DNA of 64,000 nucleotides, taken from Streptomyces shenzhenensis. GTDB taxonomy: Bacteria; Actinomycetota; Actinomycetes; Streptomycetales; Streptomycetaceae. Below, in pieces: positions 26,377 through 34,759 of this stretch. Each line of letters begins with the position of its first letter. Position 1 is the stretch's first letter. Under the pieces are notes generated by a model, which worked only from the letters and a program-made list of their open reading frames with translations, did not search any database and was not told where the DNA came from. Where the stretch lies: NCBI RefSeq assembly GCF_021462265.1, contig NZ_JAJONF010000009.1:183026-247025 (forward strand), read 5' to 3'. The translations under genes were made by a program, and so were the position numbers.

Positions 26377-26943
26377 TCATGGCCTCTGGGTGGCCCGGTG
26401 CACGAAAGCGGGCGGGAGGTTCACCCACACCGTCTTCGAGCGTTCCAACCGGTCGAAACGGCAGGCCAGTTCGGCGGCGAAGTGACGGGCGGGCGGGGTC
26501 CAGGCCGCGTGCAGGTAGGCGAAGGTGGTGAACCGGCCGCCGGGCGTGAGGACTTCGGTCACGGCGTCCAGGATGTACCCGCGCTGGTTCTGCGGCATGA
26601 CCGTCCACGGCAGCCCGGAGACCACCGCGTCGACCGGTTCGCCCACCGCGGCGGCCAGCCCGGCGGCCGTGCCCTGGACGACAGTCAGCCGGGTGTCGCG
26701 CCGGGTGGCCGACAGCCGGGAGGCGAGCACCGGGTTGAGCTCGACGGCGACGAGTCGTGCGTCGGGCGCCAGCCGGGCGAGGATCGCGTCGGTGAACACC
26801 CCGGTCCCCGGGCCGAGTTCGACAACGAGCCGGGCCCGCTCCAGGCCGATGCCCTCGGTCATCACGTGCCCCAGCCGTCGTGAACTGGCCGCTACGGCGC
26901 CGGTCATGAGGGGCCGTCTGAGGAACTCGGTGGTGATCGACAT
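26377..26943 (-). CDS. SAM-dependent methyltransferase (phospholipid N-methyltransferase-like)
   Basis: 188 residues, class I methyltransferase fold. Motif I is VVELGPGTGVFTDAIL (residues ~40-55), motif II acidic residue in LVAVELNP, and motif IV is DAVVSGLPWTVMP, which resembles PmtA-type phosphatidylethanolamine methyltransferases and the related rRNA dimethylase family. The short length and absence of a C-terminal RNA-binding domain favour the PmtA-like group. Substrate uncertain. First gene inside the region bounded by the tRNA-like repeats, 131 bases before the divergent sensor kinase. Confidence 0.85.
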   Translation of the reverse strand: MSITTEFLRRPLMTGAVAASSRRLGHVMTEGIGLERARLVVELGPGTGVFTDAILARLAPDARLVAVELNPVLASRLSATRRDTRLTVVQGTAAGLAAAVGEPVDAVVSGLPWTVMPQNQRGYILDAVTEVLTPGGRFTTFAYLHAAWTPPARHFAAELACRFDRLERSKTVWVNLPPAFVHRATQRP

Positions 26944-27074
26944 GCCGCCATGCTGGAAGCGCGCCGGGTGGCCGCACGTCGTATCCCCGGCCGGTGCGGG
27001 TACGACCGGGGGAGGACCCCGCGACGCCCGTCAGGACGATGTGGGGGAGCGGGGCCCGACCGTAGCGTGAGGCG

Positions 27075-28349
27075 GTGCATCGGCTGATCGAGACCCTGCC
27101 CCGCTTGCGGCGCGAACATCCGTGGCTGACGGACGTCCTGCTGGTCGTGCTGGTGGCCGTGCCCCCGGTGATTCGCCCGCAGCCGGGCTGGCGGCCGGTC
27201 TGGGCGCAGGCGGTCCTGTACGCCGCCCTGGTGCTGCCCCTGCTGTGGCGCCGTCGCCGGCCGGTCCTCGTCGCGGCCCTGGTGACGGCCGGGTTCTGGG
27301 TGCAGTTTCTCGGGCGGGTGTGGGGACAGGAACCGGGACGCGGCGCCGTCGCCCTGGCCGCGGTCCTGGCCACCCTCACGGTGCGCGGCCTGCGCCGGGC
27401 CGCCGCGGCGACGGTGATCTGTGCCGCCGGCTGCGTTGTGCTGTGGATTCCCGCCTGGCAGCGGGACTACGGGGGCCCAGGTGCCCGTGGTGCCTGGCTC
27501 ACCCCGCTCGCCGTGGGGCTCCTGCTGGCCGGGGCCTGGGTGTTCGGCGAGTACGTCCGTGCCCGGCGCGCCTGTATCGCCGAGTTCGAGCGGCGGGTCG
27601 CGCTCGCCGAGTCGGAACGCATTGCCCTGGCCCGGGTCGCCGTCGCCGAGGAGCGGGCGCGCATCGCCCGCGAGATCCACGACGTCCTCGCACACAGCGT
27701 GAGCGTGATGGTGCTAAACGCCGAGGGCGGCAGGCTGATGCGGCACGCCGACCCCACGGTCGTCGACCGCACTTTCGGTGTCATCAGCGCCACCGGCCGC
27801 GAGGCCCTGGACGAACTGCGTCGGCTGCTGGAGGTACTGCGCACCCCCGACGCGGACGCCTCGTCCGGCGACCCCGGACGCGGACCCGGCAACGGTGGGG
27901 TCGGCGAGTCTCTCTCGGCCGATCTGCGGCGGCTGGTCGGGCGCCTCAACACGAACGGCACGCGCGCCCAGTTGGACCTTCGCGGAGAGCCAGACGGCCT
28001 TGCGGCGGATCTCACCGTGCAGACGTACCGCATCGTGCAGGAGGCGCTCACCAACGTCGTCAAGCACGCGCCGCCGGACACCACCGTCCATGTACGGGTC
28101 GACTCCGGTACGGAGGGGCCCGGACGGCTGGTGCGCGTCTGGGTGAAGAACTCGGCCGGAGCCGGAGGGCGAGCCACCCCAGAGCACCCCACCCCGCTGC
28201 TGTCCTCCGGTCGCGGACTCACCGGCATGCGCGAACGCACCGCCCTGTACGGCGGGAGCGTCGACGCCGGACCCACACCCGACGGCGGCTACCAGGTCGC
28301 CGCCACCCTGCGCCCCACCGAGCCCGAGCCCAGCACGGCGATGCCATGA
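27075..28349 (+). CDS. Sensor histidine kinase, HisKA_3 type
   Basis: 424 residues from GTG at 27075. Four or five hydrophobic segments over residues ~14-160 form the membrane sensor. Phosphoacceptor His202 is in ARIAREIHDVLAHSVSV. The HATPase domain includes QEALTNVVKHAP (N box) and GRGLTGMRERTALYGG (G2 box). Its stop overlaps the response-regulator ATG in an ATGA junction, so the two are translationally coupled and form a two-component system. The signal is unknown. It lies within the tRNA-bounded segment. Confidence 0.93.
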   Translation: MHRLIETLPRLRREHPWLTDVLLVVLVAVPPVIRPQPGWRPVWAQAVLYAALVLPLLWRRRRPVLVAALVTAGFWVQFLGRVWGQEPGRGAVALAAVLATLTVRGLRRAAAATVICAAGCVVLWIPAWQRDYGGPGARGAWLTPLAVGLLLAGAWVFGEYVRARRACIAEFERRVALAESERIALARVAVAEERARIAREIHDVLAHSVSVMVLNAEGGRLMRHADPTVVDRTFGVISATGREALDELRRLLEVLRTPDADASSGDPGRGPGNGGVGESLSADLRRLVGRLNTNGTRAQLDLRGEPDGLAADLTVQTYRIVQEALTNVVKHAPPDTTVHVRVDSGTEGPGRLVRVWVKNSAGAGGRATPEHPTPLLSSGRGLTGMRERTALYGGSVDAGPTPDGGYQVAATLRPTEPEPSTAMP

Positions 28350-29032
28350 CCGGCCCGACTCCCACCCCGTCGCCGTCCCGGGTGCTGATCTGCGACGACC
28401 AGGAGCTGATCCGGATGGGGCTGCGCATGGTCATCGACAGCCAGCCCGATCTCACCGTGGTGGGCGAGGCCGCCGACGGCGACGCGGCGATCGCGGGCGT
28501 GGCCGCCCTGGAGCCGGACCTCGTCCTGATGGACGTACGCATGCCCGGTCGGGACGGGCTCGCCGCGACCGGACACCTCTGCGCACAGCCCCACGGGCCC
28601 CGGATCCTCGTCGTCACCACCTTCGACCTCGACGAGTACGCCTACGCGGCCCTGCGCGCCGGCGCGAACGGCTTCCTCGTCAAGGACGCCCCCGCCGAGG
28701 AGATCCTGGTGACCGTCCGGGCGGTACTGCGGGGCGAGGTCATGGTGGCGCCCTCGCTCACCCGGCGCCTCGTCGAACGCTTCGTCCTGAACGCCCCCGC
28801 GCCCGCGCCCGCCCAGCGCAGCCGCCTGGCCGCGCTCACCGACCGGGAACGGGAAGTCCTCGCCCTGGTCGCCCGGGGACTGGCCAACGGCGAGATCGCC
28901 GACCGCCTCTTCGTCGGGGAGACGACCGTCAAGACCCACCTCGGCCGGATCCTGACCAAACTCGGCCTCCGCGACCGTATCCACGCAGTGATCTTCGCCT
29001 ACGAGAGCGGGCTGATACGGGCCGGGGGCTGA
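28346..29032 (+). CDS. NarL/LuxR-type response regulator
   Basis: 228 residues. The receiver domain carries the acidic pair D17/D18 in LICDDQ, phosphoacceptor D63 in VLMDVRMPG, and the switch Thr and Lys in VVTTFD and FLVKDAP. The C-terminal LuxR helix-turn-helix reads LTDREREVLALVARGLANGEI then TTVKTHLGRILTKLGLRDR. Partner of the kinase whose gene overlaps it by four bases. A decayed relative of this gene lies at 33050-33690. Confidence 0.95.
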   Translation: MTGPTPTPSPSRVLICDDQELIRMGLRMVIDSQPDLTVVGEAADGDAAIAGVAALEPDLVLMDVRMPGRDGLAATGHLCAQPHGPRILVVTTFDLDEYAYAALRAGANGFLVKDAPAEEILVTVRAVLRGEVMVAPSLTRRLVERFVLNAPAPAPAQRSRLAALTDREREVLALVARGLANGEIADRLFVGETTVKTHLGRILTKLGLRDRIHAVIFAYESGLIRAGG

Positions 29033-29276
29033 CTGCCCGGCAGACCGCCCGCGAGGGAGACCGGGGCTCGCGAACGGCCGGAGCTGTTCGTCGACCGGCG
29101 GCCACTGCGAGGGGGCCATGGCGGCGAACTTCGGTGGCGGTACCGAACCGTCCGTACGCTGTCGACTTCCGCCGGGCGCCGACGGACACGCTTGAGCGGT
29201 GCTACATCATGGTGTGAGGATGCGGAGGATGATGGCGGATTGGTTTCCGGGACCAGCCGCACCGGGTCCGGCGCCC

Positions 29277-29750
29277 CTACTTCGCGCCTGGGGCCAGCAG
29301 CCGCCGGATGCGCTCGTACTCGGCCACCATCTCCGGTGTGGTGAGGAAGTCGTCGAGATCCGCGGACACCTCGTGGTCGATGTCCTCGATGGAACGGATG
29401 GCAAGTTCGTAGAGCTCGCCGCGCCGGTTCTGCTCCAGGTAGCTCTTCCAGTGCGCCAACGCGCTGATGACGGTGAGGACTCCGGGCTCCAGATCGTCGT
29501 CGACCAGGATGCCGTCATAGATCGTCGCAAGCTCGTCGTCCAGCTCGGCGGCGCTGATCGTCAGGACGTTCGCGCACGCGGTGGTCAGTGCCGCCCGGGC
29601 CTCCTCCGTGAGTTCGTCCTCGGCCGCACCACGCAGCAGCTCCGGCCGCACCAGACGGGTGACCGTCTCCTCTCCGAAGGCACGGACACTGCCCTCGGTG
29701 GCTCCGACGATCAGCCGGAGAATGTCCGCCTCAAGTTCGCTGTAATCCAC
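29277..29750 (-). CDS. Hypothetical acidic helical protein
   Basis: 157 residues from GTG at 29750, no Shine-Dalgarno evident. Very acidic, predicted mostly alpha-helical, with no signal or membrane segment; text includes DYSELEADILRLIVGATEG and ISALAHWKSYLEQNRRGEL. No family recognised. Size, acidity and location in an accessory region would fit an immunity-type or inhibitor protein, but nothing in the sequence shows this, and no toxin gene is adjacent. Coding-like third positions support it being real. Confidence 0.6.
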   Translation of the reverse strand: MDYSELEADILRLIVGATEGSVRAFGEETVTRLVRPELLRGAAEDELTEEARAALTTACANVLTISAAELDDELATIYDGILVDDDLEPGVLTVISALAHWKSYLEQNRRGELYELAIRSIEDIDHEVSADLDDFLTTPEMVAEYERIRRLLAPGAK

Positions 29751-29802
29751 GCCCGCAGCTTGAGCGGGGTGGGACCGAGATCCGCGCCAAAGGAGTAACG
29801 GG

Positions 29803-30003
29803 ATGAGCCCGAGGCCCTATGCGCTCGGGTTCACCTGCGCCGACGACCGGCAGCGTCGCGTTCGGCGACGTGCCGGGCGACAGGGCGACGCCGGGCCGCG
29901 CATACCGTTCCAGAGAGCGGGCAGAGGTGTGGCGGGAGCGGGCCGGCAGCATCGGCGTGGCCGTGCCGTCCTCGGCGCCGTGTGTCAGGGCACTGTGGCG
30001 TAG
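29803..30003 (+). CDS. Possible small ORF
   Basis: 66 codons from ATG at 29803, preceded by AAGGAG eight bases upstream. The start site is good, but the predicted protein is Arg/Gly-rich and out of frame with any family, so it may be the 5' end of a lost gene. Confidence 0.22.
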   Translation: MSPRPYALGFTCADDRQRRVRRRAGRQGDAGPRIPFQRAGRGVAGAGRQHRRGRAVLGAVCQGTVA

Positions 30004-30084
30004 CGGGTGTTCTCCTCGAAGACGGGCTCCACCGTTCCCAGCTGCCACCTCGTTGCGGAGTGCGGGATGTTTGGCCGTTGGCGG

Positions 30085-31218
30085 CTACGAGGGGCAGAGG
30101 GCGGCGGTCATCAGGGCGAGGGCCGCGGGGCTGGCGTCTGCGTCGGTGCCCCAGTCGGTCCAGTCCACGGTGACTTGGCGGGTGCCGTCGAGTGTGTGGA
30201 AGGAGATGGTGCGGTAGCCGGGAGTGCCGCCGCCGTGGCCCACGATGGTGCCGCAGGGGAGCGTGGCCATCTCCAGGCCGAGGCCCCAGCCGGCGCCGCT
30301 GGTGTCGGTGGTCATCTCGCGCAGTTCGGCCGGGCGCAGGAGGCCGCCGCTGAGCAGGACGCGGAAGAAGTGGTCGAGGTCGGCGGTGGTGGAGATGATC
30401 TCGCCGGCAGCGTCGGCGATGGACATGTTGACGGTGGTGTAGTCGACCGGGACGAGTGTCCCGTCCCCTTTCTCCACCGGTTCGTAGCCGTGGGAATGGG
30501 GCCCGGTGATGAAGGGAGAGGAGCCCGGCAGACGGGTGTCCCGGAGTCCGAGGGGTCGGATGATGCGCCGGTCGATTTCGGTGCGGTACGAACGGCCGGT
30601 GACCTTTTCGACGATCATGCCGAGCACGATGTAGTCCGTGTTGGAGTAGTGGTGATCGGCGCCCGGCGGGAACAGCAGAGGGCGGTTCTGATCGCCGTCC
30701 TTGACGGCCCGTCGGACCAGCTCGGCGGGTGTCCAGGTGCGGAAGCGGTCGCGAGGGGCGTCGCCGTCGAGCAGTCCGTCGGTGTATTCAGGCAGGCCGC
30801 TGGCGTGCTGGAGCAGTTCCCGCACCGTGATCCGGTCGCCTCCGGGGGCGGGGACGAGGCCGGGGAGCCACCTCTCGGCGGTGTCGGACAGGCGGAGCCG
30901 CCCCTCGCCCACCAACTGGAGCACCACGGTGGCGGTGAACGTCTTGGTGACGCTTCCGGCGCGGAAGCGGCCGTCGACGGGGGCGGGCTGCCGGCCGTCG
31001 AGCCTGGACCTGCCGCTGCTGCCGCGCCATACGGCGCCACCCTGCCGGACCTCGGCGACCGCGCCGACCGCGCCGGTTGCCGTCACCCGGTCCAGCGCCG
31101 CCTGCAACGCGGTTCCGTCTGGCACCACGGCGGGCAGCGCGGCGACCGCACTGCCCGCCGTGGGAACCAGCGCGCACACCGTCAGCAGTGCCAACGCCCC
31201 GAATCGTGAGCCCGTCAT
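30085..31218 (-). CDS. Secreted serine hydrolase, beta-lactamase/D-Ala-D-Ala carboxypeptidase family
   Basis: 377 residues from ATG at 31218 (GGGAG upstream). Signal peptide residues ~1-28 (ALALLTVCALVPTAGSAVAAL). Active-site motif S-x-x-K is S89-V-T-K92 in AGSVTKTFTATV, the Tyr-x-Asn motif is HHYSNTDY, and the third motif is VGHGGGTPGY. These three define class C-like penicillin-recognising hydrolases; the Streptomyces R61 DD-peptidase is a similar secreted enzyme. Substrate could be a peptidoglycan stem peptide, an ester or a D-amino-acid peptide. A long perfect hairpin lies 35 bases upstream in the leader. Confidence 0.9.
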   Translation of the reverse strand: MTGSRFGALALLTVCALVPTAGSAVAALPAVVPDGTALQAALDRVTATGAVGAVAEVRQGGAVWRGSSGRSRLDGRQPAPVDGRFRAGSVTKTFTATVVLQLVGEGRLRLSDTAERWLPGLVPAPGGDRITVRELLQHASGLPEYTDGLLDGDAPRDRFRTWTPAELVRRAVKDGDQNRPLLFPPGADHHYSNTDYIVLGMIVEKVTGRSYRTEIDRRIIRPLGLRDTRLPGSSPFITGPHSHGYEPVEKGDGTLVPVDYTTVNMSIADAAGEIISTTADLDHFFRVLLSGGLLRPAELREMTTDTSGAGWGLGLEMATLPCGTIVGHGGGTPGYRTISFHTLDGTRQVTVDWTDWGTDADASPAALALMTAALCPS

Positions 31219-31252
31219 CGTTCTCCCGCCCTCGAAGTTCCCTGTGCTCCCC

Positions 31253-31296
31253 GTCGTACTGGCGTGGACGATGGTGCCCGTCCACGCCAGTACGAC
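31253..31296. promoter_or_regulatory. Perfect 18-bp inverted repeat upstream of the serine hydrolase
   Basis: GTCGTACTGGCGTGGACG and its exact complement flank an 8-base loop, 35 bases before the hydrolase ATG. No T-tract follows in the hydrolase direction. It could be a dimeric operator, an mRNA leader hairpin or the relic of a mobile element. Confidence 0.6.
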
Positions 31297-31431
31297 GAAT
31301 CCGCCCGGGGGACGAAGGGGTTTCCCGGAACAACGGTCCGGCCGCCCCGACGCCGGGATCAGGGGTTCCCCTAGGGAGATCGCGCTGAACTGCCGACCTC
31401 GCATCATCGACCGTCGCGTGTTCCCCGGCGA

Positions 31432-31605
31432 GTGTGGACCTCCCCGGCGGCGCTGCGGGCATTCTCCGGCGCACTCGCGTCCGTGGCCGACATCGCGCCG
31501 GAGGCCTTCCTCAAGGACCGGGGAGACATCATGCCCGCGGCCTTCTTCGACGTGGAACGTGCGCTGGGCCTGATCGGCAAGTTCCTCGATGACATCACAT
31601 GTGCC
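31432..31605 (+). pseudogene. Truncated relative of the downstream hypothetical protein
   Basis: The frame from GTG at 31432 contains ADIAPEAFLKDRGD and DVERALGLIGKFLDDIT. By eye this aligns with the C-terminus of the protein encoded at 31713-32402 (AGALPPDELCAESG, DTERALRLIQHLLAARIT). The frame then runs on into unrelated sequence antisense to nothing known. Probably the 3' remnant of a second copy. Confidence 0.45.
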
Positions 31606-31712
31606 TGTCTGCCGCCCCAGTCGGCGTGGCGACGATGCGACTCTGCACGGACGTCAGTGCAAGTGATCGATCATGGTGGGTGGAGACCCGGCCGGGAAGG
31701 GTGGAGGAAGAC

Positions 31713-32402
31713 ATGTCGGAACTCGTTGACGTGGTGTGTCACCGGTGCAGGATCCAGCTTGAGCTGCTCGATGCCCCGGTCCCCCGAGAGGCATGGTGGA
31801 CGTTCCTGGACGAACACGCCTATCACCCGGTGGAGTTGCTGTGGGAGCACTCCGAGGCCCGCGAGAGGCTCGACATCGACTACATCTGTGTGGACAGCGA
31901 CATCAAGGGCGACCCCTCGTTCGCCGAGTACGCGGGCGACTGGCCAGGCCGCCCGCTTGCCCTGCACCCCCGGCCGTTCGCCCGTGCGGTCGCCGAGATC
32001 GTGGCGCGCGCCTTTGACACCATGGAAGCCCACGAGTGGCGGGCCGCACCGGCCGACGGGCCGGTGGCCGAACAGATATTGCGGTACATGGACTTCGCTC
32101 CCCCGGCCAGTGAACTGGTCGACAACGCCGCGGTACTCGCCCGGCTGGCCGCGGTCGAGGCGACGCTGGAGCAACTGCGCCGGGCGACCATCGAACCGCT
32201 CGGCGACCATTTCGGCACATTCCTGAACGATGTCCTGCGTGGCCTGCCCACCGCAGGCGCTCTCCCCCCGGACGAACTGTGCGCCGAAAGTGGCCCCCTG
32301 GCTTCCCCTCGACTGTGGGACACCGAGCGGGCACTACGACTGATCCAGCACCTCCTAGCCGCCAGAATTACACTCCGCAAACCGTCCTCCGACGCCGACT
32401 GA
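31713..32402 (+). CDS. Hypothetical protein, 229 residues
   Basis: Starts at ATG 31713 with GGAGGAAG eight bases upstream, a strong start. Soluble and acidic. The first ~110 residues carry two Cys (CHRC) and Trp/His-rich text (REAWWTFLDEHAYHPVELLWEH, CVDSDIKGDPSFAEYAGDWP); a helical C-terminus ends DTERALRLIQHLLAARITL. No family recognised. A shorter homologous tail directly upstream suggests the locus was once duplicated. Located within the tRNA-bounded segment. Confidence 0.7.
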   Translation: MSELVDVVCHRCRIQLELLDAPVPREAWWTFLDEHAYHPVELLWEHSEARERLDIDYICVDSDIKGDPSFAEYAGDWPGRPLALHPRPFARAVAEIVARAFDTMEAHEWRAAPADGPVAEQILRYMDFAPPASELVDNAAVLARLAAVEATLEQLRRATIEPLGDHFGTFLNDVLRGLPTAGALPPDELCAESGPLASPRLWDTERALRLIQHLLAARITLRKPSSDAD

Positions 32403-33049
32403 GCCCCGGTCCGGGGTCTCGCCCGCCTCTCACTCCCCCGCTCTCGGGATATCCGGCTTCCAGACCGGTTCCCCGGAGCGAGCCACCGTGCGGCGGTTCG
32501 GCGCATGCCTGTCGGCAAGGGGCCCGGCGTCAGGCGAATGCCGGCTGGGGGCAACCAGGCCATCGCCGGCCGCCTGACCGAACGTCGGCGAGATCGCCCG
32601 GGAACAGCCCTCTACGGTCCCCTTCCTCCCCCAACGATCAGGAGTTCGGAGCTCTGCGAGGCACGACGACATGCTCGGTGGACATGGCGGTTGAACCGTG
32701 GTCGCCGAGCACCGTCGTACTGAGCGAAGAAACACGTGCTGACGTGAGTGGAGGCGGTCCGCGCAGCGGGCAGGTCGCGGACGGGGGGATGTCCAGACCT
32801 CTGAGAGGGGGCTCACAACCGCAGCAGTCCTCGTCCGCTCGGTTCAACCAAGGGGAGGGAACCTTCGCACAGCGGATTCTCTTACCGACGCGCCGATGCT
32901 CCGCCCCTGGTGCCGGGGTAGAGCATCGTCCCTGACGTCCACCGGCTCGTCCGATCAATCGGCGGGACGTTGCCCCAAACACTTGGGACGGGATATCGGC
33001 CCTACGAGCCACCGCGAAGGCATCGGTCCAGGCCGCCCTCGTACGTCAG
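32403..33049. other. Intergenic, no gene recognised
   Basis: About 650 bases. Open frames are short and composition is less codon-like than in neighbours. A small GC hairpin follows the preceding stop (GCCCCGGTCCGGGGTC region, 32403-32420) and may terminate it. Otherwise nothing supportable. Confidence 0.45.
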
Positions 33050-33690
33050 TCCGTTCTGATACTGCCCAGCACGTTCAGCCTCGCCCTGGTACGCGCCGGC
33101 TTGTGCGGCATCATCGGCACCGCACCGGACCTGGCAGTGGTCGGCGAGGCGGCCACCGGCACCGAAGCCGTCGCCCTCGCCCTCGACACACACCCCGACG
33201 TCGTCCTCATGGACGTCCGGATGCCCGACATGGACGGCATCGAGGCCAGCCAGCTCATCACGAACACAGGCACCGTACGGGTGCTCATGCTCACACCTTC
33301 GACCTGGACGAATACGTCTACGGTGCGCTGCGAGCCGGAGCCAGCGGCTTCCTGCTCAAGGACGCCCCGCCGGTGGATCTGCTCGCCGCCATCCGCGTGG
33401 TCGCCGCCGGGGACGCACCGCTCGCCCCAGGCATCACCAGGCGGTTGATCAAGGAGTTCGCCGCCCGGTCCGCCCCCGCACCCACGATGCCGACAGGCAT
33501 CACCGAACGCGAAGTCCTTGTCCTGGTCGCCGAGGGCCTGTCCAACTCCGAGATCGCCCGGCACCTGCACATCACCCACGGAACCGCCAAGACCCACGTG
33601 GGATACCTCCTGACCAAACTGGAGGTCCGCGGCCGTGTGCAATTGGTGGTCCTCGCCCACCGCACCGGCCTCGCCGACGGGAGCTCATAG
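33050..33690 (+). pseudogene. Decayed NarL/LuxR-type response regulator
   Basis: The receiver part reads in one frame from 33050 (SLALVRAGLCGIIGTAPDLA, then VVLMDVRMPDMDGIEA) to about 33293. The rest continues in the next frame (TFDLDEYVYGALRAGASGFL, then TEREVLVLVAEGLSNSEIAR, AKTHVGYLLTKLEVRGR) to 33690. The expected LTTFD is split by one missing base around 33293-33296. The N-terminal acidic pair normally found in LIADDx is replaced by LILPSTFS. No start codon fits. The phosphoacceptor Asp and DNA-binding helix survive. Confidence 0.85.
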
Positions 33691-34190
33691 GGCTGCCGCG
33701 GAGTAGTAGAACACCACCGAACAGCCCGGCAGATCATGAGGCAGACAACGCCACTGACGGCCCCCGGTTCTGGCAGAAGATCGCGTTCACGACCTCCCGG
33801 AATACCACGAACGAGCGATCACGAGCCGAGAGGGAAGGGGCTTGAACCCCGTCAGAGGCCGCTACACCCGCGTTCCGGGCCGTTTCCTCGACCGCTCGAC
33901 CATCGCCAGACGCTCTCTCGACAGCCACCTGCTGCCACTGAACACCAGGTGCGCTATCGGCCCGGAGACGCTGTCGCCTGGACACGGCCGCGCCATCCCG
34001 GCCCCCGTACGGCCCCTGGATCCTGGCATCGACTCTCAGGGCAGTCGTCCGGACTGCGAGCGACAACCTCGATCACCTATTCCACCGCAGGTCAGAGGGT
34101 TTGGAATCCTCGGAGCGCCGCGAGACTCCGAACTCACGAGCAGCGGATTCAGTCCGTTCGACCAAAGTTGACACTCCGACACCAAAAAAT
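33691..34190. other. Intergenic before the tRNA-derived repeat
   Basis: No gene recognised. The stretch 33826-33905 has a tRNA-Ser-like look on the minus strand but mispairs in the acceptor and T stems, and was not called. No integrase gene or fragment could be seen. Confidence 0.45.
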
Positions 34191-34256
34191 GAACGTTTCC
34201 GCAGGTCAGAAGCCTGCACTGGTGGGGCGGGTGGGACTCGAACCCACGGCCGACGG
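34191..34256 (-). repeat. tRNA-derived att-like direct repeat, right copy
   Basis: The partner of 26182-26247. Here the repeat is part of an intact tRNA gene: it covers the 3' half of the tRNA (34223-34256) plus 32 bases downstream of it. The distance between the copies is 8,009 bases. Confidence 0.8.
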
Positions 34257-34296
34257 ATTATGAGTCCGCTGCTCTAACCGGCTGAGCTACCGCCCC
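34220..34296 (-). tRNA. tRNA with CAT anticodon (elongator Met or Ile2)
   Basis: The reverse complement begins GGGGCGGTAGCTCAGCCGG and folds as a full cloverleaf: 7-bp acceptor GGGGCGG/CCGCCCC, D arm GCTC/GAGC, anticodon loop CTCATAA with anticodon CAT, and T arm with GGTTCGAGTCC. The 3' CCA is encoded (34220-34222). CAT can be methionine or lysidine-modified isoleucine, and the identity was not resolved. Its 3' half is duplicated 8 kb away. Confidence 0.92.
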
Positions 34297-34439
34297 ATAG
34301 CGGCGTGTCGCGTACAAGTGTGCGCGCCGTCTGCCGCAGCATAGCCGCTCATACGATCTCCTGCCTCGGCTGGTCGGCTTCTGCGGACGTTCCCGAGCTT
34401 GAGGACATCGGTGCAGGCCCGGCGGTTCCCGCGGACATG

Positions 34440-34463
34440 AAAAAGGACCCCGCCAGGGGTCCT
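34440..34463 (-). terminator. Rho-independent terminator after the tRNA-Asn pair
   Basis: Stem AGGACCCC/GGGGTCCT with a 4-base loop, followed on the minus strand by five T residues, 12 bases after the end of the second tRNA-Asn. Confidence 0.9.
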
Positions 34464-34474
34464 CGTTCAGCATG

Positions 34475-34547
34475 CTCCCCCGACTGGACTCGAACCAGTA
34501 ACCTGCCGGTTAACAGCCGGCTGCTCTGCCAATTGAGCTACGGAGGA
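34475..34547 (-). tRNA. tRNA-Asn (GTT)
   Basis: 73 nt on the minus strand beginning TCCTCCGTAGCTCAATTGG, anticodon GTT in loop CTGTTAA, T arm with GGTTCGAGTCC, G discriminator, no encoded CCA. Identical to the copy five bases upstream; the two are presumably co-transcribed. Confidence 0.95.
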
Positions 34548-34552
34548 CCGAG

Positions 34553-34625
34553 CTCCCCCGACTGGACTCGAACCAGTAACCTGCCGGTTAACAGCCGGCT
34601 GCTCTGCCAATTGAGCTACGGAGGA
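34553..34625 (-). tRNA. tRNA-Asn (GTT), second identical copy
   Basis: Same 73-nt sequence as 34475-34547 and first in the transcript. Tandem identical asparagine tRNAs upstream of a terminator suggest a dosage role. Confidence 0.95.
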
Positions 34626-34759
34626 ATGCCTCGTTGCATCGAACGTAACTCCCTGGGTATTCGCCAGGGGGCGCCCGCTCGCTGCGACACATACATTAGC
34701 GCAAGCAGGGGGGTGCTCCGCCAATCGGTACTTCCCCCCACGTCGGAAGGGTGGCCGCC

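Noticed and set aside
33826..33905. Possible tRNA-Ser on the minus strand
   Set aside because: The acceptor stem does not pair, one T-stem pair is mismatched, and the anticodon arm is weak. At most a remnant.
26248..34190. Integrase or excisionase gene expected for a tRNA-integrated element
   Set aside because: No tyrosine or serine recombinase motif was found in any frame of the interval, so the element is described as a remnant only.
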